From positions 1-64,000 of the forward strand of contig NZ_JBDIAQ010000006.1 in NCBI RefSeq assembly GCF_039812505.1: a stretch of DNA of 64,000 nucleotides, in the 5' to 3' direction. This document shows, one piece after another, positions 49,704-58,047 of the stretch. Position numbers and translations under genes: made by a program. The notes beneath the pieces were generated by a model. It saw only the letters and a list, made by a program, of their open reading frames with translations, made no database searches and was not told the origin of the DNA. Each line of letters starts with the position of its first letter. Position 1 is the stretch's first letter. The stretch is from Intrasporangium_A sp039812505 (GTDB taxonomy: Bacteria > Actinomycetota > Actinomycetes > Actinomycetales > Dermatophilaceae).

Positions 49704-49886
49704 AGACCGCCTGCGAGGTTAGCTGTCGGGTTCGGGCGGAGGTACTGCCCGGCCCCGGCGGGCTCGCGCTGAGCCCGCGCAGAGGGCTTCACCCCGAGGG
49801 CGTCTGACGCCCGGGAGTTGGGTCCCCCACTCCTGCCAGATGGGATGTCATGGGGCCTCGGGCGGGAGGCAGGACTCGGCGGACCG
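49704..49886 (-). ncRNA. ydaO/yuaA-type c-di-AMP riboswitch
   Basis: On the minus strand, the leader of the CHAP gene carries conserved pieces of this class in order: CCGCCGAGTCCTGCC at the 5' P1 side, GGGGGACCCAACTCCCGGG, CGGGGTGAAG, GGGCAGTACCTCCGCCCGAA, CCGACAGCTAACCTCGCAGG, and GGCGG closing P1. It ends about 14 bases before the GTG, so ligand binding could hide the start region or end transcription. In actinobacteria this class precedes cell-wall hydrolase genes and turns them off when c-di-AMP is high. Boundaries are approximate. Confidence 0.85.
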
Positions 49887-50051
49887 CCCTCGGCGCCGGC
49901 TCGATCGGAACCGGCGCCGCCCACAGTAACGAAGCCGGCCGCCGAATGTCACGTTTGGATAACGGCTCTTGGGTGTCGCGATTCTCACAGTGGCCGGGTC
50001 GCTGCCGTGCCGGCGGCCGATCGACGGGGTGCTGGTGCCCGGTCGAGGCGG
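49887..50051. other. promoter region upstream of the riboswitch, after the RelA/SpoT-domain gene
   Basis: The promoter of the riboswitch-CHAP transcript must be here. Minus-strand sequence includes a lower-GC stretch around 49930-49990 (CCAAACGTGACATTCGG), but no exact -35/-10 pair is claimed. No gene is seen. Confidence 0.4.
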
Positions 50052-51155
50052 CTACTGCCCGCCTGCCTGGAGGCGGGCCAGCCGGGCCTGCAGCGCCGGC
50101 GTCCGGTGCGCGTTGCCCGCCAGCCGAACGTAGTCGGAGCCGTAGACGGCCAGGAGCGCGTCGTCGAGCCGCCGGACCGCCCCCGGCGGGTACTGATAGC
50201 CCATGCTCCGGCTGACCCGGGCCTCGTCGACCCTGGTCAGCACCTGTCCGAGCCGGTCGACCGTGTCGATGCCCAGGTCGGCGAGCAGCCCCGAGATCCA
50301 GTCGTAGTGGTCGCTGCGGGACCAGCCGGCGTCCGGGTAGGTCACGGCGAGGAACTTCGCGAGGTCCTGGCCGCCGATCCGGGGCGGGGCGACCGGGAGG
50401 GCCTCGTCCGCGCCGACCCGCTCCCCGGCTGCGCCTGCCTCGGCGACCTCGTCCAGGTCGCCGGACGGCTCCTCGGGCAGCGCCACCTGCAGCCGGTCGC
50501 GGATCGCGGCGAACTCCCGGTCGGCGAGGTCGAGCAGCCCGGCGGCCAGGGTGAACCTGCGGTCCAGGTCCGAGGCGTGCTCGGCCGGCACCGTCCCCTT
50601 GTAGCGGATGTCGTGCTCGAACTCGGCCCAGGCGTGCTGCAGGACGGTGCGCACCTGCACCGACGCGGCGAGGCGACGCAGCGGCTCGTAGCGGGCCGGG
50701 ATGCTGCGGCTGGCGTCGACGGCGACGAGCAGGTGGCGGCTCGAGTAGCCGAACCGCCCGGCCCGGGCGGTCTCCAGGCCCAGGTCGCGGTCGTCGAGGA
50801 CGGCCAGCTCCTCGGCGAGCAGCTCGGCGACCGCGCTGACGTCGCCGAGGACGTAGGTGACCACCCGCACCCCGATCTGGTCGGTGATCTCCTCGCGGAT
50901 CAACGCGTCCCGGTCCTGGCGCTCCGGTCGGGCGCGCAGGGTCCGCTCGGCCTTGTCGGCGTACGACTCGACGGTCTTGGTCCGCCCCGTCACCGTGAGG
51001 TAGTTGATGCCCGCGTCGTCGATCAGGTCCCGGATCAGCTCGACGAAACGGCCGGTCGCCACCTCGAGCTGCGGGCGCCGCTGGGCGTAGGCGGCGGTGG
51101 CGCGCCGCACGGCCGCGCGGCGCTCCCGGGCGCTGGCACCTGTCATGCGCCCCAT
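50052..51155 (-). CDS. RelA/SpoT-domain protein, putative small alarmone synthetase
   Basis: 367 residues (ATG 51155; ATG 51146 with AGGA upstream is equally possible). The synthetase-like core lies at about 30-190: TVESYADKAERTLRA, ITDQIGVRVVTYVLGDVSAV, GYSSRHLLVAVD, and VQVRTVLQHAWAEFEHDIRY, the strongest RelA_SpoT signature. There is no HD hydrolase, TGS or ACT domain. The C-terminal 150 residues form a helical extension not seen in YjbM/YwaC. It may make (p)ppGpp or a related nucleotide; the extension could tie activity to a partner. Catalytic competence not proven by sequence. Confidence 0.8.
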   Translation of the reverse strand: MGRMTGASARERRAAVRRATAAYAQRRPQLEVATGRFVELIRDLIDDAGINYLTVTGRTKTVESYADKAERTLRARPERQDRDALIREEITDQIGVRVVTYVLGDVSAVAELLAEELAVLDDRDLGLETARAGRFGYSSRHLLVAVDASRSIPARYEPLRRLAASVQVRTVLQHAWAEFEHDIRYKGTVPAEHASDLDRRFTLAAGLLDLADREFAAIRDRLQVALPEEPSGDLDEVAEAGAAGERVGADEALPVAPPRIGGQDLAKFLAVTYPDAGWSRSDHYDWISGLLADLGIDTVDRLGQVLTRVDEARVSRSMGYQYPPGAVRRLDDALLAVYGSDYVRLAGNAHRTPALQARLARLQAGGQ

Positions 51156-51198
51156 CCTGCCGGGTCGAGGACCGGGGCAGACCGGCCGGGCCGGCAGC

Positions 51199-53373
51199 TC
51201 ACCGGGCCGACAGCACCCCGGCCAGGTCGTAGCCGACCGGCTCGTCGAGCTGGGCGAAGGTGCAGGACCGCGCGTCGCGGTCGGGCCGCCACCGCACGAA
51301 CTGGGCCGTGTGGCGGAACCGGGTGCCCTCCATGTGGTCGTAGCGCACCTCGACGACGCGCTCGGGTCGCAGCGGGGTGAAGGACAGGTCCTTCTGGTTG
51401 TTCCACCGGCTGAACTCGGACGAGCGGGGGGTCCGCACGCCGTCCGCGGGCCGGGCCCAGCTCCACGGGTGCTCGTCCCACTCGGCGACGAGCGGCTGCA
51501 GCTGCTCGAAGAGCTCGCGGCGCCGCGCCATCGGGAACGCGCCGATGACGCCGACGCTCGCGAGGTCGCCGCCGTCGTCGTACAGACCGAGCAGGAGCGA
51601 GCCGACCGCCTCGGGATCGGTCTTGTGCGTCCGGTACCCGGCCACGACGCAGTCGGCGGTGCGCTCGTGCTTGATCTTGAACATGGTGCGCCGGTCCGGC
51701 TCGTAGCGCGCGTCGAGCGGCTTGGCGACGACCCCGTCGAGCCCGGCCCCCTCGAACTGCTCGAACCACCGCCTGGCCGTGGCGAGGTCGCGGGTGGCCG
51801 GGGTGAGGTGGATCGGGGGCCTTGCGCCGGCGAGGGCCCGCTCGAGGGCGGCGCGGCGCGCGTGGAAGGGGCGTTCGACCCAGGAGACGCCGTCGAGGGC
51901 GAGCAGGTCGAAGGCCACGAAGCTGGCCGGTGTCTCGGCGGACAGCTTGCGCACCCGGCTGGCCGCCGGATGGATCCGCTGCTGGAGCAGCTCGAAGTCG
52001 AGCCGGTCCCGGGCTCCGGGCCGGACCAGGACGATCTCGCCGTCGATGACGGCTCGGGGCGGGAAGCTCGCCCGGACCGCCTCGACGATCTCGGGGAAGT
52101 AGCGGGTCATGGGCTTCTCGTTGCGGCTGCCGATCTCGACCTGCTCGCCGGAGCGGAAGACGACCGACCGGAAGCCGTCCCACTTCGGCTCGTAGAGCAC
52201 CTCCCCCCGGACGGCGCCGAAGTCCTTGACCGCCTTGGCGAGCATCGGGGCGACCGGTGGCGGGACCTCCCCCCACAGGTCGCGCAGGCCCGCGTCGCGG
52301 TCCGACTTGGGCGCCAGGTACTCGTGGTCGGGCTTGTCGGCCCGGCGTCTGCTCGGCTGGACCCGCGGCGGCTCCCCGGGCATCTTCGGGTAGTCCGGGG
52401 GGAAGTTCAGCTCGCCCAGTCCTCGCTCCTGGACGTCCTTGTCCCACAGCGCGATTGCGCCGCCGACGTCGCCGACGGAGGCGTCCATGCCGGCCCAGGG
52501 GTCGCCCCGGTCGGCCACCAGCCCCGGCACGGTCCGGACCGTGAGCGTGGTGGGGTCGACCTCCCGCAGCTCCTCCCAGGCCACCGGCGTCGAGACCGGC
52601 GCGCCGGGCAGGGGGCGGGGCGAGAACGCCGAGGCGATGGTGCGGTCGCGGTTCGCCTGGTTGAAGTCGACGAAGACCCGCGCTCCCCGCTCCTCCTTCC
52701 ACCACGCCACGGTGACGAGGTCGGGCAGCTGCCGCTCGAGCTCGCGGGCGATGCCGATGACGCCGTGCCGGACGTCGAGGAACTCGTGCGTCGGTGCGAC
52801 CCGCGCGTAGACGTGCACCCCACGGTTGCCGCTGGTCTTGGCCCAGGCGGTCAGGCCGATCCCGGCCATCACCTCGCGCAGCGCGAACGCGGCCTCGACG
52901 GCGTCGCCGAACGTACGTCCCGGCTGTGGGTCCAGGTCGATGCGCAGCTCGTCCGGCCGGTCCAGGTCGGCGGTGCGCACCGGCCACGGGTGGAAGGTGA
53001 TGGTGTTCATCTGGACCGCCCACACCGCCGTGGCGACCTCGTCGATGACCAGCTGCGGATGCCGCCGACCCGAGGGATAGGTGACGGTGACGGTGCGCGC
53101 GTGGTCCGGGACGCCCCGCGGCGGGTTCTTCGAGAAGAACTCCTCGCCCTCGATGCCCTCGGGGAAACGCTGCAGCGTGACCGGCCGGTCCCCCAGGGCG
53201 GCCAGCAGCGGGTCGGCCACGGCCAGGACGTAGTGGGCCAGGTCGAGCTTGGTCACCGGCCGTCCGTCGGCCATGCCGGCACCGGGCCAGAGCACCCGCT
53301 CCGGACTGGAGACCCGCACCCGGCGGGTCCCCTCGGGCCCGGGGGCCTCGAGCACGGCGGCGCTGTCGCTCAC
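51199..53373 (-). CDS. LigD-like fusion: primase-polymerase plus ATP-dependent DNA ligase
   Basis: 724 residues. N-terminal polymerase domain of the archaeo-eukaryotic primase type (about 15-310) with Asp146 and Asp148 in ELRIDLDPQ, SGNRGVHVYA and D236 in VFVDFNQANRD. C-terminal ATP-dependent ligase (about 370-720): nucleotidyl Lys397 in YEPKWDGFRS, IDGEIVL, LDGVVAKPLD and FKIKHERTAD. The phosphoesterase domain of many LigD proteins is missing. Role: bacterial non-homologous end joining, normally with Ku, which is not in the window. GTG or ATG start at 53373 fits the family start. Confidence 0.93.
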   Translation of the reverse strand: MSDSAAVLEAPGPEGTRRVRVSSPERVLWPGAGMADGRPVTKLDLAHYVLAVADPLLAALGDRPVTLQRFPEGIEGEEFFSKNPPRGVPDHARTVTVTYPSGRRHPQLVIDEVATAVWAVQMNTITFHPWPVRTADLDRPDELRIDLDPQPGRTFGDAVEAAFALREVMAGIGLTAWAKTSGNRGVHVYARVAPTHEFLDVRHGVIGIARELERQLPDLVTVAWWKEERGARVFVDFNQANRDRTIASAFSPRPLPGAPVSTPVAWEELREVDPTTLTVRTVPGLVADRGDPWAGMDASVGDVGGAIALWDKDVQERGLGELNFPPDYPKMPGEPPRVQPSRRRADKPDHEYLAPKSDRDAGLRDLWGEVPPPVAPMLAKAVKDFGAVRGEVLYEPKWDGFRSVVFRSGEQVEIGSRNEKPMTRYFPEIVEAVRASFPPRAVIDGEIVLVRPGARDRLDFELLQQRIHPAASRVRKLSAETPASFVAFDLLALDGVSWVERPFHARRAALERALAGARPPIHLTPATRDLATARRWFEQFEGAGLDGVVAKPLDARYEPDRRTMFKIKHERTADCVVAGYRTHKTDPEAVGSLLLGLYDDGGDLASVGVIGAFPMARRRELFEQLQPLVAEWDEHPWSWARPADGVRTPRSSEFSRWNNQKDLSFTPLRPERVVEVRYDHMEGTRFRHTAQFVRWRPDRDARSCTFAQLDEPVGYDLAGVLSAR

Positions 53374-53423
53374 CCCGCCGATCGTAGGGGCAACCGCGGC
53401 GGCGCACGACCACGACGGCCCGC

Positions 53424-53471
53424 GTCCCCGGCGGGCCGCGTCCCCGGCGGGCCGCGTCCCCGGCGGGCCCG
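53424..53471. repeat. three tandem 16-nt units
   Basis: GTCCCCGGCGGGCCGC repeated three times (53424-53439, 53440-53455, 53456-53471, the last with one change) just upstream of the polymerase-ligase start. Slippage-prone minisatellite; it would alter the spacing of that gene's promoter region. Confidence 0.75.
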
Positions 53472-53496
53472 CGAACCATGAGCCCGCGAACGGCGA

Positions 53497-53529
53497 ACAG
53501 GGAGCCCGGCGCCATACCGGGCTCCCTGT
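53497..53529 (-). terminator. terminator of the subtilase gene
   Basis: ACAGGGAGCCCGG and CCGGGCTCCCTGT pair perfectly over 13 bp with a 7-nt loop, 55 bases past the subtilase stop. Confidence 0.8.
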
Positions 53530-53583
53530 CCTTGGTCGGGTCGGCGTCCGGGTCAGCCCGGCGGCGACAACGCGGTCACGGGG

Positions 53584-56500
53584 TCACCGGAACCGCACCA
53601 CCTGCGCCCGCGCCCCGCTGGCCCCGTGCAGCCGGATGACCAGCGCGTCCGCGGCGGCAGGCCGGTCGTGGCCCTTCGCGGTGCCCGCGACGGACGGCGC
53701 CCCGGTGCGGGTCACCGGGATAGCACCCCTGGTGTCGCGGAACAGCTCGGAGCCGACGCCGACGGCGGGCCGGGCCGTGTCGAACGTGACCGGCCCGGCC
53801 TCGTCGATGTCCCCGCTCGGGTTGTTCGTGTAGGGGCTGAACGTCCCGACCGTGTAGCTGATCTTCGACCCCTTCGCCGCGGTCAGCGCCTCCCGCAGGA
53901 CGGGGACCAGCACGACGTCGGTGTCGAAGACGTTGGTGTCGACGTCGCCGAACTCGAAGTTGACCGGTTGCAGGTCTACGGCCTCCCCGGACCCGAGGTC
54001 GACCAGGACCGAGAGCAGCACGTCGGTGCCCGGGTAGTTCTGCACGTACGCCTCGTAGTCCGGCTCGTGGTCGCCGTTCACGTCGAAGTCCACGTAGGGG
54101 ATCATCGTGTTGCCGATCGTGGCGCTGTCGCCCCACGTGGCCAGACCGAACCACAGCCACTCGTCCGTGGCGTTGGCCCCGACGTACTTCAGGTCACCGC
54201 CCTGTGCGGTCCGGTTGATCGTGCAGCCGGTCTGTTCGGCCGCCTGGCACCCGGGCAGCCGGGGGCTGGTGGCGCCGAGCTGCAGGACCGAGAGCAGCGA
54301 GCGGTAGGCGCCGGCCCCCGACCCCTGGTCGATGCCTGCGCCGAGCACCCGCAGCGTGTCGCCCCGCGGCGTGCTCAGGGGCAGCACCCGCGTGGCCGAG
54401 GTCGGCTTGGCCGCCCCGTAGACGGGCACCCGCAGCGGCTGCGCACCCGCCCCCGAGACCAGCACCCGTCCCGACGCGTCGGACACGAACTGCCGAGCCG
54501 CACCGATCTGCTCGACCTGCATGGTCGGGTCGATGGTGTGCCGCAGCGCGGTCGGTCGCACGGTCATCGTCACGAGGACCCGGCGGGTCTGGCCGGCACC
54601 CAGGGTCACCCGGGAGGGCACCACCGAGTAGCTGACCCCGGGCTGGCTGACGACCGGCTGGTAGCGCAGGGTGAGGTTGGCCCGGCTCGAGCCGGTGTTC
54701 TGCAGGGTGAGGGTGCGTCGCGCCGTGACGAGACCACGGTTGACCGGCGCCTCCAGCACCCCGAACGACGCGCTGACGCCGCCGGACCCGGCGTCGGCGT
54801 AGGCCAGCACCCGGGTGCCCACCGCCGCCAGCGCGTCCACGCGGCCGGCGCCGACCCTGGCCGGGCCGAACCGCGTGCCGGACTGGTCCGGGTCGGTCCA
54901 CAGGTCGTGGCCGGCGGTGTTCATGATCGCGGCCTTGAGCTGCTCGCTGGTCCACGACGGGTGGGTCTGCTTGACGAGGGCGGCGATGCCGGCGGTGTGC
55001 GGGCTGGCCATCGACGTGCCGGACAGGACGCTGACCCGGTCGCCGGTGCCCATCGCGGCCGACGCGATGGTGTCGCCGGGCGCTGCGACGTCGGGCTTGA
55101 CCACGCCGATCGACCCGTGCGGGCCGCGCGAGGTGAACGACGAGGGCAGGTCGACGATCGACGGGTCGATGTCCTGGACGGCGTTCAGCAGGTCCTTGGT
55201 GAACGTGACGTTGAGCGTCCCGGCGCTCGCGGCGGCCTGCAGCCGCTGGGTCTGCTTCAGGGTCAGCTGGAGGACCGGGATGTCCGGGTCCCCGGTGATC
55301 CCCGAGGCGAAGATCAGCTCATCGCCGGTGAACAGCGCCCCGATGGCGCCGGCCCGCTTGACGTTGGCGGCCCGCCCCGCGGAGCCGCACCGGCGGGTCG
55401 CGTCGTTCGAGTCCCAGGTCAGCCAGGCCACCTTGCCCGCGACCGCGGCGGCGTCGGCCGCCCCGAGCGGGTCGCAGCCGTCGGCATTCGCGGCGCTGAG
55501 GGTGACCACGTCGCCGGTGACGTCGGGTGCGCCGGCCCAGTCGTAGGCGGCCGAGGTCTGCCCGGCCGCGGTGCCCGCGACGTCGGACGGGGCGTTGACC
55601 TTGACCCCGGACAGCAGCTGGTACTGGTCGACCGAGCTCGCGACGGCCAGCGAGCGCACCGCGTTGCCGGGTGACCCGCCGACGTCGGTCAGGTCGCCGG
55701 CGTTGCCCATCGAGATGACCGGCAGGACCCCGTGCCGCGCGAGCTTGTCGACGACCAGGTTCTCCGGGTCGTCGACGGTGGCGTAGTCCGCGCCGAGGGA
55801 GAGGTTGACGATGTCGAGCCGGTCGCTGAAGTCGCCGTCGCCGTTGGGGTCCAGGGCCCGGTCCAGCGCCAGGGTGACCACGTCGGTCGAGCCCTGGCAG
55901 CCGAAGACCTTCAGGCCGTAGAGCGTGGCCTTCGGCGCCATGCCCGGGCCGATCTGCATGCCGTACAGCTTCGGCCCGGTCAGCGTGCGGTAGTCGCCGG
56001 TGAAGGTCGCCCCGTCCGCGGCGACCCCGTAGCCGGCGACCGTGCCGCTGACGTGCGTGCCGTGCTCGTTGCAGTCGAGCGGGTTGGCGTCCGGGTGGGG
56101 CACCGGCTGGTAGTCGGCTGAGGTGGGGTCGGCGTTGTAGTCGTTGCCGACGAAGTCCCAGCCGCCGGCGAACTTCGCCTTGGCCAGTGGTGGCAGCGAG
56201 TCCCGCCACGCGGCACCGGCCGGCTTGTCGGAGATCTCCAGCGCCGCCTGGTATGCCGCGGTCGTACCGGTCCCGCCGAAGTCGGCATGGGTGAAGTCGA
56301 TGCCCGTGTCGATGACCCCGACCGTGACGCCGTCACCGAGCCGGCCGGTCTGCTGCCACTCGTCGAGCACCTTGGTCAGCTGGGCGGCACCCGCGTTCGT
56401 CACCTTCTTCGGGATGACCGGGCGGACCGAGACGACGTCGCTGCGGGCGGCCACCGCCCGGATCGCCGCCGCGTCCCCGCGCATGACGATGGCCGGCACC

Positions 56501-56931
56501 GTGTTGGCGATCTGGTAGAGCTCCCGGGCCGACCGGTCCTTGCCCCTGGCGGCCTGGAGCACGGCCGCGGCCTTGTCCCGGGCCGCCGCCCGGGCGGCGC
56601 GGGCGGCTGCTCGCTGGGCGGCCTTGTCCCTGCCCTGTCCCCGCGCGGCCTCCGCCGCGTCGGCGGCGCCCTGACCGGTCAACTCGACGAAGACCGTCCG
56701 GGGCCCCTTCCGGGCGCTGACCGAGCCGGCCAGCTTGCCCCGCAGGGACGCCGGCAGGGTGGCCTTCGTGACGGGGACCGGCCGCGCCCCGGGGTCGCCC
56801 GTCGGGCTGGAGGGCGTGGCGGCGCTCGCGCCGGCCGCGCCCAGGCCCCCGGCGACGACGAGAGAGGCCGCGGCCGCGAGCCCCAGGGCTCGCCTGGCGC
56901 GCGAACGCGACCGGTGGGTGGGTGGGTGCAT
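53584..56931 (-). CDS. large secreted subtilisin-family (S8) serine peptidase
   Basis: 1115 residues. Signal peptide to about residue 38 (SRARRALGLAAAASLVVAGG). Pro-region of about 150 residues with an Ala/Arg-rich coiled stretch and an I9-like end. Catalytic triad: Asp208 in VIDTGID, His293 in HGTHVSG, Ser640 in GTSMASPH, oxyanion Asn410. A PA-type insert (about 440-580) lies before the Ser. The last 400 residues hold a fibronectin-like strand set and a beta domain with acidic, Ca-type sequence (DFDVNGDHEPDYEAY). Extracellular protein degradation or processing. No sorting signal. Followed by a strong terminator. Confidence 0.93.
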   Translation of the reverse strand: MHPPTHRSRSRARRALGLAAAASLVVAGGLGAAGASAATPSSPTGDPGARPVPVTKATLPASLRGKLAGSVSARKGPRTVFVELTGQGAADAAEAARGQGRDKAAQRAAARAARAAARDKAAAVLQAARGKDRSARELYQIANTVPAIVMRGDAAAIRAVAARSDVVSVRPVIPKKVTNAGAAQLTKVLDEWQQTGRLGDGVTVGVIDTGIDFTHADFGGTGTTAAYQAALEISDKPAGAAWRDSLPPLAKAKFAGGWDFVGNDYNADPTSADYQPVPHPDANPLDCNEHGTHVSGTVAGYGVAADGATFTGDYRTLTGPKLYGMQIGPGMAPKATLYGLKVFGCQGSTDVVTLALDRALDPNGDGDFSDRLDIVNLSLGADYATVDDPENLVVDKLARHGVLPVISMGNAGDLTDVGGSPGNAVRSLAVASSVDQYQLLSGVKVNAPSDVAGTAAGQTSAAYDWAGAPDVTGDVVTLSAANADGCDPLGAADAAAVAGKVAWLTWDSNDATRRCGSAGRAANVKRAGAIGALFTGDELIFASGITGDPDIPVLQLTLKQTQRLQAAASAGTLNVTFTKDLLNAVQDIDPSIVDLPSSFTSRGPHGSIGVVKPDVAAPGDTIASAAMGTGDRVSVLSGTSMASPHTAGIAALVKQTHPSWTSEQLKAAIMNTAGHDLWTDPDQSGTRFGPARVGAGRVDALAAVGTRVLAYADAGSGGVSASFGVLEAPVNRGLVTARRTLTLQNTGSSRANLTLRYQPVVSQPGVSYSVVPSRVTLGAGQTRRVLVTMTVRPTALRHTIDPTMQVEQIGAARQFVSDASGRVLVSGAGAQPLRVPVYGAAKPTSATRVLPLSTPRGDTLRVLGAGIDQGSGAGAYRSLLSVLQLGATSPRLPGCQAAEQTGCTINRTAQGGDLKYVGANATDEWLWFGLATWGDSATIGNTMIPYVDFDVNGDHEPDYEAYVQNYPGTDVLLSVLVDLGSGEAVDLQPVNFEFGDVDTNVFDTDVVLVPVLREALTAAKGSKISYTVGTFSPYTNNPSGDIDEAGPVTFDTARPAVGVGSELFRDTRGAIPVTRTGAPSVAGTAKGHDRPAAADALVIRLHGASGARAQVVRFR

Positions 56932-57171
56932 CGTTGCGGCTCCTGTCAGTTGGCTTCCCGAGCTACCGGTGACCGTAACGGAGCGAGCGGCCCGGCAGTA
57001 CCCTTCGGGCGCGATTCGTCCGGCCGGTGCGCGGCGGTGCCCTACCGTGGCGCGCTGTCGAGGCGCCGGGCGCTCGCGGTATGCCGCTGTGCGTGCGCCC
57101 CGAAGCCACCCGGCTCTCGACCGGCAGGGTCGGGAGCGGCGGCGACCCCGCGGTGGCCGCCGGCGCCGGCG
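56932..57171. other. intergenic region upstream of the subtilase and after the inositol-type operon
   Basis: 240 bases. It contains the subtilase promoter and leader; a GAGCC-like ribosome binding site precedes ATG 56931. One GGTATGCCGC decamer lies at 57078-57087. No gene or clear terminator for the operon recognised. Confidence 0.4.
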
Positions 57172-58047
57172 TCAGCCGGCCAGCAGGGTCCGGACGTAGG
57201 TTGCGCTCGTCTCCACCTCGGCGGCCGGGCCGGCGCCCTGCGGTGGCCCGGCGAGGATCGTGTCCTGCTCGAGGGTGTACCACCCGCGGTAGCCGTGACC
57301 CTCGAGGTGCCCGACGATCGCCGCGATGTCGACGTCGCCGGCGCCGAGCGGACGGTACATGCCGGCGCGCACCGCCTCGGTGTAGGTGAGCCGGCCGTCC
57401 TGCACCTTGCGCGCGTAGGTCGCGTCGACGTCCTTGAGGTGGGTGTGTGCGATCCGGTCGGGTACCTGCCGGGTGAGCTCGGCAGGGTCGGTCCCGCCGA
57501 TGAGCAGGTGCCCGGTGTCGAGGCACAGCGCGACCGAGGACCCGTCGAGCACCCGGTGCACGTCGTCGCTGCTCTCGACCATCGTCCCCACGTGCGGGTG
57601 CAGCACCGCCCGGACACCGTGCCGTGCCGCCTCGCCGGCGACCCGGTCGAGGTTGGCGAGCAGCACGGACCAGTCCTGTTCGTCGAGCTGCGGCCGCGAG
57701 TCGTACCCGGTCAGCCCGGTGTCGGCCGACAGGACCATGACACCGGCCCGGGCCGCCCCGAACCCGGGCAGCAGGCGGCGCAGCTCGACCAGCGGGTCGA
57801 CGTCGCGGCGGTGCAGCACGAACGGGGTGAAGCCGCCGACGGCCTGCAGGTGGTGCGCGGCGAGCACGGCGGCGAGCCGGTCGGGGTCGGCAGGCAGGAA
57901 GCCGTCCGGTCCCAGCTCGGTCGCGGCCAGGCCGAGCTCCGCCATCTCGGCCAGGACCCGGTCGGCGGGCAGCTGGTACCCCCAGCCGGGGACCTCGCAG
58001 ACGCCCCAGCTGATCGGGGCGGCGGCGATGCGGTTGCCGGTGCTCAT
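57172..58047 (-). CDS. IolE-like inosose dehydratase/TIM-barrel isomerase
   Basis: 291 residues from ATG 58047 (GAGGAG at spacing 8; overlaps the upstream stop by ATGA). Xylose-isomerase-like TIM barrel with the IolE-type start APISWGVCEVPGWGYQLPAD. Metal-binding positions are in LHPHVGTMVE, LDTGHLLIGG, HTHLKD and the last Glu in WYTLEQD. Role: dehydration of scyllo-inosose to the diketone hydrolysed by the IolD product two genes upstream. Last gene of the operon. A keto-sugar epimerase is the alternative. Confidence 0.82.
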   Translation of the reverse strand: MSTGNRIAAAPISWGVCEVPGWGYQLPADRVLAEMAELGLAATELGPDGFLPADPDRLAAVLAAHHLQAVGGFTPFVLHRRDVDPLVELRRLLPGFGAARAGVMVLSADTGLTGYDSRPQLDEQDWSVLLANLDRVAGEAARHGVRAVLHPHVGTMVESSDDVHRVLDGSSVALCLDTGHLLIGGTDPAELTRQVPDRIAHTHLKDVDATYARKVQDGRLTYTEAVRAGMYRPLGAGDVDIAAIVGHLEGHGYRGWYTLEQDTILAGPPQGAGPAAEVETSATYVRTLLAG

